From contig CALAVE010000097.1 of NCBI GenBank assembly GCA_937892215.1, positions 1 through 23,816 on the forward strand: a DNA stretch of 23,816 bases, written 5' to 3'. The DNA comes from an uncultured Porphyromonadaceae bacterium. GTDB lineage: Bacteria > Bacteroidota > Bacteroidia > Bacteroidales > Muribaculaceae. The notes under the pieces are model-generated. The model saw only the letters and a program-made list of their open reading frames with translations, searched no databases and was not told the DNA's origin. Made by a program: the position numbers and the translations under genes. Below are positions 1 to 6,701 of this stretch, piece after piece; the stretch's first letter is position 1; every line of letters starts with the position of its first letter.

Positions 1-136
1 GAAAAACACTGAATTGTCCATTGATGTTATATGTTTTAAAGGGTTAATAAATCAAGTTAATTAATCACGATAAAATTCTTTCATCGATTTTCACTTTTTT
101 ATGGCTTCCAATGCTGATAACATCACAACTTTTCAT

Positions 137-144
137 TATCTTTA
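137..144 (+). promoter_or_regulatory. Weak -7 box candidate for the lipoprotein gene
   Basis: TATCTTTA differs at one base from the Bacteroidota TAnnTTTG -7 box and lies about 60 bases before the chosen start. No convincing -33 TTG sits at the right distance. It is the best candidate between 1 and 205, where I see no gene. Confidence 0.3.
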
Positions 145-205
145 CCGAAAATTTATCCTGATTGTAATTATCAAAGTCAATATTCAGAAAATAATTATAA
201 GCACT

Positions 206-1891
206 ATGAACAAGAAATTTTTCCTTTTCGCGGCTTTCGCTACAGCATTGACTCTAACGTCTTGCAGCAAAAAATTAGGTGAATTCCGCGCAGATTATTT
301 CAGCACTAATCCCACTCCGCTCACTGTTGTGGGAGATGAAGTGGGAGCGACCATCACGGCCAACATCCCTCCCAAGTTCTTCGTCAAAGATGCGGAAGTT
401 ACCGTAACACCCAGTCTTGTAAGCGAATACAAGAACGTCGCCGCTGAACCTATCACCGTGCAAGGCGAAAAAGTTCGCGGCAACAATCAGGTGGTATCGT
501 TCGACCACGGTGGCATAGTCACTATTCCCGCTAAATATCTCTACTCCGACGAAATGATGACAAGCGACCTGGTTCTCGACTTCAATGTGACTCAGGGGAA
601 AAAGACCTATCAACTGCCTCGCGTGAAGGTGGGCTACGGCGTCAACGCCACTTCCACTCTTGCCGACGCCGCTACTGTGAATCCAGCTCTTGCTCCCGAC
701 AAGTTCCAGAAAATCATCAACGAGAAATACGATGCCGACATCCACTTCCTCGTGAATCAGACTAACATCCGCGCTTCTGAGCTTCAGCAGGCTCAGGTGA
801 AAGACCTGCAGCAGACCATCCGCAATGCTCAGGCTGACGAGAAAAAGCAAATCGAGGGCATCAACATCTCTTCTTACGCCTCTCCCGAGGGTGGCGTGAA
901 AGTGAACACCCGCATTGCCGAAGGCCGTGAAAAGAGCACACAGCAATATCTCGACTCTGAACTGAAAAAGAATAACATAACCGATGCAGGTAGCCTCACG
1001 GCCGATTTCACACCGCAGGACTGGGAAGGCTTCCAGAAACTTGTGTCGGAGAGCAACATTCAGGACAAGGACTTGATTCTGAGCGTGCTTTCTATGTACA
1101 AGGACCCCGAAATCCGTGAGCGTGAAATCCGCAACCTCTCTTCGGTGTTCGACCAGCTCGCCAAGGAAGTGTTGCCTCGCCTGCGTTACTCTCGCCTCAC
1201 CGCGTCCATCAACACCATCGGCAAGACCGACGAGGAAATGGCTACCGCATTCAGCGCAAATCCCGCTTCGCTCAGCGTTGAGGAACTGTTGCACTATGCT
1301 TCCACCCTCTCCTCTAACGCCGACCAACTGAACGCTTATCGCGCAAGCACCGTGGCATATCCCAACGACTATCGCACATGGAACGACCTGGGGTTGTGCC
1401 AGTACAAAGCCAAGGATTACTCCGACGCGCTCAGCAGTTTCAACAAGGCTCTAAGCCTGAATCCGCAGTCGGCCGAAGCTAAGATGAACCTAGGTCTGTG
1501 CTCCATGCTGAACAAGGACCTCACCGGCGCAAACCAGTTGCTGGGCAGTGCCGCCGGCGTCCCTGAACTGAACGACGCTCTGGGCGTTTACTACCTGAAA
1601 ACCGGTGACTACAACGCTGCTATCAACGCTTTCGGTGACGCCAAGACTAACAACGCCGCTCTGGCTCAAATCATCACTCAGGACTACAGCGGAGCCAAGA
1701 ACACTCTGGCTTCAATCACTTCTCCCGATGCCATCACATACTACCTGATGGCTATTCTGGGCGCACGCACTAACAACGAGACGATGGTTATGGGCAACTT
1801 GCGTCAGGCTGCCAAACTGGACAGCAGCATCATAAGCCGCGCCAAGAAAGACTTGGAATTCAGCAAATTCAATCTGTCACAACTTTTTTGA
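206..1891 (+). CDS. OmpA-like / TPR lipoprotein
   Basis: Predicted outer-membrane or periplasmic lipoprotein of 561 residues. The start at 206 was chosen because it gives a clean lipoprotein signal (MNKKFF, hydrophobic core, then LTSC with the lipidated Cys at residue 20); the frame stays open upstream to 101 but that stretch is not signal-like. Residues about 25-165 look like a beta-rich domain. Residues about 170-275 resemble an OmpA C-terminal, peptidoglycan-binding-like fold (YDADIHFLVNQTNIR, then ISSYASPEGG and an N..IAEGREKS helix). Residues about 385-530 carry TPR-type helices (WNDLGLCQYKAKDYSDAL, then AEAKMNLG). The order, OmpA-like in the middle and TPR at the end, suggests an envelope scaffold or assembly protein. 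The next gene has its own promoter, so co-transcription is uncertain. The domain reading is by eye and no precise function is known to me. Confidence 0.85.
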   Translation: MNKKFFLFAAFATALTLTSCSKKLGEFRADYFSTNPTPLTVVGDEVGATITANIPPKFFVKDAEVTVTPSLVSEYKNVAAEPITVQGEKVRGNNQVVSFDHGGIVTIPAKYLYSDEMMTSDLVLDFNVTQGKKTYQLPRVKVGYGVNATSTLADAATVNPALAPDKFQKIINEKYDADIHFLVNQTNIRASELQQAQVKDLQQTIRNAQADEKKQIEGINISSYASPEGGVKVNTRIAEGREKSTQQYLDSELKKNNITDAGSLTADFTPQDWEGFQKLVSESNIQDKDLILSVLSMYKDPEIREREIRNLSSVFDQLAKEVLPRLRYSRLTASINTIGKTDEEMATAFSANPASLSVEELLHYASTLSSNADQLNAYRASTVAYPNDYRTWNDLGLCQYKAKDYSDALSSFNKALSLNPQSAEAKMNLGLCSMLNKDLTGANQLLGSAAGVPELNDALGVYYLKTGDYNAAINAFGDAKTNNAALAQIITQDYSGAKNTLASITSPDAITYYLMAILGARTNNETMVMGNLRQAAKLDSSIISRAKKDLEFSKFNLSQLF

Positions 1892-1908
1892 CAGTTTTTG
1901 CGGTAAAA

Positions 1909-1940
1909 TTTGGTGAAACAAACTGATTTACCTATCTTTG
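1909..1940 (+). promoter_or_regulatory. Promoter of the 11-residue-repeat gene
   Basis: A TTTGG -33 element at 1909-1913 and a perfect TATCTTTG -7 box at 1933-1940 are about 20 bases apart, the Bacteroidota sigma-ABfr arrangement. The -7 box ends about 45 bases before the ATG at 1986. Confidence 0.75.
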
Positions 1941-1985
1941 GGCGACTTGAAATAAATTAATAACATTTTTAATTCTCAGATATTT

Positions 1986-2306
1986 ATGAAAAAGTTTTTA
2001 TCCGTAGCATTAGCCGTAATAGTGCTTATTACGCTTTCGTCAAGCTCGTCGAGGGTGAAATCCGACGGCACTTACAAGGGCGTTAAGCTCTATGGCAAAG
2101 TGAAAGTAGTAACCAGTTTCCCCACTTTTAAGGTGAAGGTGGTAAGCAGTTTCGAGGACCTTGATGTGCAGGTAGTGAGCAGTTTCCCCGACAAGGTGGG
2201 AAAATGGCAGTTCGTGGACAGTTTCGAGGACTTCTCCATCCAGTACGTGAACAGCTTTGAAGACTTCTCCATCAAGTTTGTGGACAGTTTCCCCGGCGTG
2301 AAGTAA
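1986..2306 (+). CDS. Secreted 11-residue-repeat protein, possible septoil-knot (DUF6150-like) protein
   Basis: A 106-residue protein with an N-terminal signal peptide (MKKFLSVALAVIVLITL then a serine run). The rest is almost entirely six copies of an 11-residue unit of the form V-x-V-V-x-S-F-x-D-x-x. The SF pairs are coded at about 2117, 2150, 2183, 2222, 2255 and 2288: spacing is 33 bases except for one 39-base step in the middle, where VGKW is inserted. The first three units are V-rich (VKVVSSF, VQVVSSF) and the last three read IQYVNSF or IKFVDSF and end in PG. This three-plus-three layout with a GKW break matches my recollection of the DUF6150 / 7(1) septoil-knot family; that assignment is from memory and unverified. 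A beta-solenoid is the alternative. It has its own promoter and terminator, so it is probably monocistronic. Confidence 0.8.
   Translation: MKKFLSVALAVIVLITLSSSSSRVKSDGTYKGVKLYGKVKVVTSFPTFKVKVVSSFEDLDVQVVSSFPDKVGKWQFVDSFEDFSIQYVNSFEDFSIKFVDSFPGVK
2087..2300 (+). repeat. Six in-gene 33-base repeats
   Basis: The motif CAGTTTC (CAGCTTT in one unit) recurs at 2114, 2147, 2180, 2219, 2252 and 2285, each preceded by GT-rich valine codons. The copies differ at synonymous sites, so this is an old protein repeat kept by selection, not a recent DNA expansion. Confidence 0.8.
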
Positions 2307-2335
2307 TCCTGCTGAAATCAGCACTACTCTGAATA

Positions 2336-2376
2336 AGCGCAGACCACGGAACTGACCATGGCCTGCGCTATGTTTT
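2336..2376 (+). terminator. Rho-independent terminator after the repeat protein
   Basis: AGCGCAG at 2336-2342 pairs with CTGCGCT at 2363-2369. The stem continues inward through CCACGG and CCATGG with two mismatches to a short loop. TTTTT at 2372-2376 follows. It lies between two convergent genes. Confidence 0.7.
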
Positions 2377-2424
2377 TCTCCTGCTGCCCAGGAGGACCCA
2401 GCTGTTTCCGGCAAGTGACCTCTT

Positions 2425-4806
2425 CTATCGCCCTCGCTTTCCTCCGCCTTTACGACGGCCGGCTTTCTTTCCGCGGCCCTTGGCGTCCTGCACCTCGCGG
2501 CGGGTACTGTTGCCGCGTTTCCCTCGTTTCTGGCGGCGCGACGCTGTGGCTCCCTCATGAGCGATGCGCTTGCGTTCTTCTTTGGTCTCTCGCTTTGGAC
2601 TCAGGCGCGACTCTTGTGTTATAGGCGCCTTGTCAATCTTGTGGGTGAACGCCGGATTTTCCTTATCCACAATCACATAGTCCAGTTGCTTCTTTATCAG
2701 GTCGGCCCGCGCCACCTGAATTGTCACCTTGTCTCCCAGTTGGTACTTGCGGTGATGCCGGCGGCCTATGATGCAGTAGTTGCGCTCGTCGAACTCGTAG
2801 AAGTCATCGTCCAGGCTGTGGATTGACACAAGGCCCTCACAGTGGGTCTCGTCGAGTTCCACATACAGGCCCCACTCGGTCACGCCACTCACCACGCCGC
2901 TAAACACACCGCCCAGCCGCTCGCCCATATACTCCACTTCCTTGTACTTTATCGAGGCGCGCTCAGCGTTGCTGGCCAGTTGCTCCTGACTGCTGGTGTG
3001 ATGGCAGTCCTCCTCCAGTTTCTCCAGGTTCACCGCACGTCCGCCGCTACCATAGCGGTCCAGCAGGCGGTGCACCATCATGTCGGGATAACGGCGTATC
3101 GGCGACGTGAAATGGGTGTAGAACGGGAATGCCAGCCCATAATGCCCCACGTTATCAGTTGAATAAGTAGCCTTGGCCATTGAGCGGATTGCCAGTATCG
3201 ACAGCATTTCCTCCTCAGGCTTGCCTTGTGCCTGCTCCAGCATCTTGTTTATCGACTTATTCACCTCTTTCATAGTGCCTTTCACCTTCACCTTGTAGCC
3301 AAAGTGCCCCGCTATCTCCGCGAAGTTCTGCAACCGCTCGGGGTCAGGCTCACCATGGACTCGATACACAAATGGCTTGGCTTTCTGCTTGCCCGAGACC
3401 TTCCCCACGTGCTCCGCCACTTTGCGGTTGGCAAGGAGCATAAACTCTTCTATCAGTTTGTGCGCGTCTTTCGACTCATGTAGCATCACTTTCAGCGGAC
3501 GCCCAGTCTCGTCTATCTCGAATTTCACTTCCTCGCGGTTAAACGACACTGAGCCTTCATCGAAGCGTTGCTTGCGCAGTTTCTTCGCCAGGTCGTTAAG
3601 CGAAAGCAACTCCGAGGCGAAATCGCCTTCTCCGGTTTCCAGCACCTGCTGAGCCTCCTCGTACGAGAATCGGCGGTTGCTGTTAATTACCGTATGGCAA
3701 ATCTTGTATTTCAGCACCTTAGCGTTATCATCTATCTCAAACACCACCGAATGGGTGAGTTTGTCCTCATGCGGACGTAGCGAGCAGATGTAGTTACACA
3801 GGTGTTCAGGCAGCATCGGTATTGTCCGGTCCACGAGATACACCGATGTGGCGCGCTCATACGCTTCTTTGTCTATCACCGACCCCGGTGTCACATAGTG
3901 CGTTACGTCGGCAATATGCACACCTATCTCCCAGTTTCCGTTCTTCAGCCGGCTTATGGAGATGGCATCGTCATAGTCCTTAGCATCGGCTGGGTCTATC
4001 GTGAATGTGGTCACGCCGCGCATGTCACGACGCCTGTTCACCTCTTCATCTGTTATTCCGGGCTCTATCTTGTCGGCGGCTCGCTCCACGTTCTGCGGAT
4101 ATTTGTACGGCAAGCCGAACTCAGCCAGAATGGCATGTATCTCAGCGTCATTCTCTCCGGCCACGCCCAGCACATCCACAACCTCGCCTATCGGGCTATT
4201 GGCTTCCTGCGGCCAGTCCACTATCTTCACCACGGCCTTGTCGCCTGTCTTTCCGCCTTTTAACTTGTCTAACGGAATAAATATGTCGGTGGCAAGGAAT
4301 TTACTGTCGGTGGCAAGGTGAGCGAAATATTTGAGCACATTCAGCGTACCCACAAACACCTGCTCCTTGCGTTCCAGTATGTTTATCACCTCGGCCTCCG
4401 GCTCAAGGCCCTCACGCGCCGCGCTGATGTGAACCAGCACGCGGTCGCCGTTGAGCGCGTGCATCGAATTTCGTTCGGCCACCATTATCGGTGTGGCATC
4501 GTCCCCTGCGATGAGAACGCTGTTCTTGCCATTGCTCCGGCGCACAAACAGGCCCTCGGCCACCGATGTGCGCTGTGCCGCTTTGTAGCGCCCGGGAGTG
4601 GTCTCTTTTATAAACCCATCGGTGGCAAGTTGCTCCAGAATCTCCACCACCAGGGCACGCTTCTTGGGGGTGTCGGCACCCACCTGAGCCGACACCTGCT
4701 TGTAGTTGTAAGCGGCATTGTCGGCGTTGTTGAAAAAGTTTATCACCAGGTCGTGCAGGTCGCGCCATTCGGCCTTAAGCGTTTTATTAAGTTTTTTGTT
4801 TGCCAT
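2425..4806 (-). CDS. rnr: Ribonuclease R
   Basis: A 3'-to-5' exoribonuclease that degrades structured RNA. The start at 4806 (MANKKLNKTLKAEW) gives 793 residues; an in-frame upstream extension to 4893 is unlikely. An N-terminal winged-helix-like part and cold-shock/OB domains precede the RNB catalytic domain, whose metal-binding motif DPADAKDYDD has its aspartates at 271, 277, 279 and 280, closely matching the E. coli RNase R positions. A C-terminal S1 domain lies at about residues 640-725 (GVVSGVTEWGLYVELD). The last 50 or so residues are a strongly basic tail rich in Lys, Arg and Gly, probably an RNA-binding extension. The gene converges on the repeat-protein gene and diverges from the CoA-transferase gene. 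No good TAnnTTTG box was seen upstream. Confidence 0.96.
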   Translation of the reverse strand: MANKKLNKTLKAEWRDLHDLVINFFNNADNAAYNYKQVSAQVGADTPKKRALVVEILEQLATDGFIKETTPGRYKAAQRTSVAEGLFVRRSNGKNSVLIAGDDATPIMVAERNSMHALNGDRVLVHISAAREGLEPEAEVINILERKEQVFVGTLNVLKYFAHLATDSKFLATDIFIPLDKLKGGKTGDKAVVKIVDWPQEANSPIGEVVDVLGVAGENDAEIHAILAEFGLPYKYPQNVERAADKIEPGITDEEVNRRRDMRGVTTFTIDPADAKDYDDAISISRLKNGNWEIGVHIADVTHYVTPGSVIDKEAYERATSVYLVDRTIPMLPEHLCNYICSLRPHEDKLTHSVVFEIDDNAKVLKYKICHTVINSNRRFSYEEAQQVLETGEGDFASELLSLNDLAKKLRKQRFDEGSVSFNREEVKFEIDETGRPLKVMLHESKDAHKLIEEFMLLANRKVAEHVGKVSGKQKAKPFVYRVHGEPDPERLQNFAEIAGHFGYKVKVKGTMKEVNKSINKMLEQAQGKPEEEMLSILAIRSMAKATYSTDNVGHYGLAFPFYTHFTSPIRRYPDMMVHRLLDRYGSGGRAVNLEKLEEDCHHTSSQEQLASNAERASIKYKEVEYMGERLGGVFSGVVSGVTEWGLYVELDETHCEGLVSIHSLDDDFYEFDERNYCIIGRRHHRKYQLGDKVTIQVARADLIKKQLDYVIVDKENPAFTHKIDKAPITQESRLSPKRETKEERKRIAHEGATASRRQKRGKRGNSTRREVQDAKGRGKKAGRRKGGGKRGR

Positions 4807-4942
4807 AGTTTTTTCCGTTTTCTGTGATTTATCACCCACTAAGTTACAACTTTTTTCCCGTTCGGCAATATTTCTGCTTACTATATTTCTCAATTTTAAC
4901 GCTCAATTTCCTCGAGTGAAGAAAATAATGTGCCCGAATATG

Positions 4943-4973
4943 TTGCGGGATTGGGGTTTAATACGTAATTTTG
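4943..4973 (+). promoter_or_regulatory. Promoter of the CoA-transferase gene
   Basis: TTG at 4943-4945 and TAATTTTG at 4966-4973 are 20 bases apart, a full Bacteroidota promoter. Transcription would start near 4980, giving a leader of about 100 nt before the ATG at 5080. Confidence 0.7.
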
Positions 4974-4980
4974 CATGCAA

Positions 4981-5026
4981 TTTTGGCGCGCAGGTCTCAC
5001 GCAAGGGCCGGAACAAGCGCCCAAAA
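4981..5026 (+). promoter_or_regulatory. Hairpin in the 5' leader of the CoA-transferase mRNA
   Basis: TTTTGGCGC at 4981-4989 can pair with GCGCCCAAAA at 5017-5026, leaving one bulged C. The stem begins almost at the predicted transcription start. It may stabilise the mRNA or regulate it; no known riboswitch class is recognised. Confidence 0.4.
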
Positions 5027-5079
5027 GGCCTAATCAACTGATATTAATTCAAACAATTTTAACGCATAAAAATCGAACG

Positions 5080-6582
5080 ATGATTTATCCAATCTTGACA
5101 CCGGAAGAAGCCGCCGAATTCGTACAGAACGGCATGAACGTAGGCGTTTCGGGCTTCACAATTCCAGGTAATCCTAAAGTTGTTCCCCCCGCTGTGGCCG
5201 CTAAGGCACGTCGTGAGCATGAGGCGGGCAGAGAGTTCAAAATCAATCTTTTCAGTGGAGCAAGCACTAACGACTACACCGATGGTGAACTGTCGCGCGC
5301 CAACGCACTGAATTTCCGCACTCCGTATCAGTCGCTTCCCGAACTTCGCAAGCGCATCAACGCCGGCGAACTTCACTACAACGACCGTCACCTGAGCGAA
5401 CTCGCACAGGAATTCCGTTACGGCTACTACGGCAAGATGGACATAGCCATCATTGAGGCTCAGAGCATCACCGACGACGGCGAGATAGTGCTCGGAACTG
5501 CCGTGGGAAACAGCCCCACATGGCTTCAGGTTGCCGATAAGGTGATTATTGAGCTTAACGACCAGCTCCCCGAGACAATCCGCGGTCTGCACGACATCTA
5601 CGTACCCGCAGATCCCCCTGTACGTCGCGAAATTCCCATCTACCATGCCAGCGACCGCGCCGGCAAGCCCACTGCTCACGTTGACCCCAAGAAGGTCCTC
5701 GGTGTGGTGAAGACTTCAATGCCGCTCGGCAAAAACGAGCCTTTCTCGCCTGTTGACGACGTTACTCGCCGCATCGGCGAAAACGTGTGCGCCTTCCTTA
5801 TCAACGAGATGAAGCAGGGCCGTATGCCCAAGTCGTTCCTCCCCATCCAGAGTGGTGTGGGAAACATAGCCAACGCCGTGCTCGACGCGCTGGAATCAAG
5901 CACAGAGATTCCCGCGTTTGAGATGTACACCGAGGTGGTGCAAGACAGCGTTCTCAAGTTGCTGGAAAGCGGACGTTGCAAGTTTGCCAGCACTTGTTCC
6001 ATGACTTTCTCTCACGAGGCAATGATGGAATTCTTCGCCGAGTCGGAGCACCTGCACGACAAGTTGCTGATGCGCCCCAGCGAGATAAGCAACAACCCGG
6101 AAATCATCCGCCGCATAGGTGTCATATCAATGAACACCGCTATCGAGGCCGACATCTTCGGAAATATCAACTCTTCGCACGTGAGCGGCACCAAACTGAT
6201 GAACGGAATTGGCGGCAGCGGTGACTTCACTCGCAATGCCTACACTTCCATCTTCATGTGCCCGTCAATCAAGAAGGACGACTGCATCAGCACCATCGTC
6301 CCAATGGTTACACACGTTGACCACACCGACCACTCGGTGGACATCATCGTTACCGACCAGGGTATCGCCGACCTGCGTGGCAAAGACCCCATCCAGGGTG
6401 CTTACGAGATTATTGAGCACGCAGCACACCCTGTTTATCGCCCGCTTCTGCGCGAATATCTGGACCTGTGCCAGAAAGGTGGACACATCCTGCTCAACCA
6501 CGACCTGGCTCTGTCGTTCCACCGCGCTCTCATTGCCGACGGCGACATGCGCAAGGCCGACTTCTCAAAATATCTGAAATAA
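5080..6582 (+). CDS. Acetyl-CoA hydrolase / succinyl-CoA:acetate CoA-transferase family protein
   Basis: A cytosolic 500-residue class I CoA-transferase of the Cat1/AarC/SCACT type, which moves CoA between acyl-CoA and acetate or succinate; some members hydrolyse acetyl-CoA. The start at 5080 (MIYPILTPEEAAEFV) matches where the family begins; the open frame before it lies in the leader. The catalytic-Glu motif is present (EMYTEVVQDS, Glu at residue 285), as is the glycine-rich CoA-site motif GIGGSGDFTRNAY and the C-terminal DQGIADLRGKDP. The length is usual for the family. It is a single-gene unit with its own promoter, structured leader and terminator. In fermenting Bacteroidales it would link acetate, succinate and propionate formation. 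Sequence alone cannot decide hydrolase versus transferase, or the acyl group. Confidence 0.93.
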   Translation: MIYPILTPEEAAEFVQNGMNVGVSGFTIPGNPKVVPPAVAAKARREHEAGREFKINLFSGASTNDYTDGELSRANALNFRTPYQSLPELRKRINAGELHYNDRHLSELAQEFRYGYYGKMDIAIIEAQSITDDGEIVLGTAVGNSPTWLQVADKVIIELNDQLPETIRGLHDIYVPADPPVRREIPIYHASDRAGKPTAHVDPKKVLGVVKTSMPLGKNEPFSPVDDVTRRIGENVCAFLINEMKQGRMPKSFLPIQSGVGNIANAVLDALESSTEIPAFEMYTEVVQDSVLKLLESGRCKFASTCSMTFSHEAMMEFFAESEHLHDKLLMRPSEISNNPEIIRRIGVISMNTAIEADIFGNINSSHVSGTKLMNGIGGSGDFTRNAYTSIFMCPSIKKDDCISTIVPMVTHVDHTDHSVDIIVTDQGIADLRGKDPIQGAYEIIEHAAHPVYRPLLREYLDLCQKGGHILLNHDLALSFHRALIADGDMRKADFSKYLK

Positions 6583-6605
6583 TACGTTTGTGTCATAAAA
6601 ACGTG

Positions 6606-6653
6606 AGGCCGCGCTTCAACGCAAGAATTTGCTCAGAAGCGCGGTCTTTATTG
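6606..6653 (+). terminator. Rho-independent terminator after the CoA-transferase gene
   Basis: A 12-pair stem: 6606-6617 (A, then GGCCGCGCTTC) pairs with 6636-6647 (GAAGCGCGGTC, then T) with one G-U pair. The loop has its own small GCAA/TTGC stem. TTTATT follows. Confidence 0.85.
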
Positions 6654-6701
6654 TGCATAGGACATAATTCCACAAAGGAAAAGTCCATGAGAATGGATGT
6701 C

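Noticed and set aside
101..205. Upstream extension of the first gene to an ATG at 101
   Set aside because: It would bury the lipoprotein signal and lipobox 35 residues inside the protein.
275..1327. A 350-codon open frame on minus opposite the lipoprotein gene
   Set aside because: It is antisense to a well-supported gene, has no family signature and looks like a shadow caused by codon bias.
2087..2300. Regular 33-base repeats that might be a CRISPR or a minisatellite
   Set aside because: The spacing keeps the reading frame, the copies differ mostly at silent or conservative sites, and there are no identical repeats with unique spacers.
2378..2394. CTCCTG/CAGGAG hairpin as a terminator for RNase R
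   Set aside because: On the minus strand the stem is followed by As, not Ts, so it does not look like a terminator for that gene.
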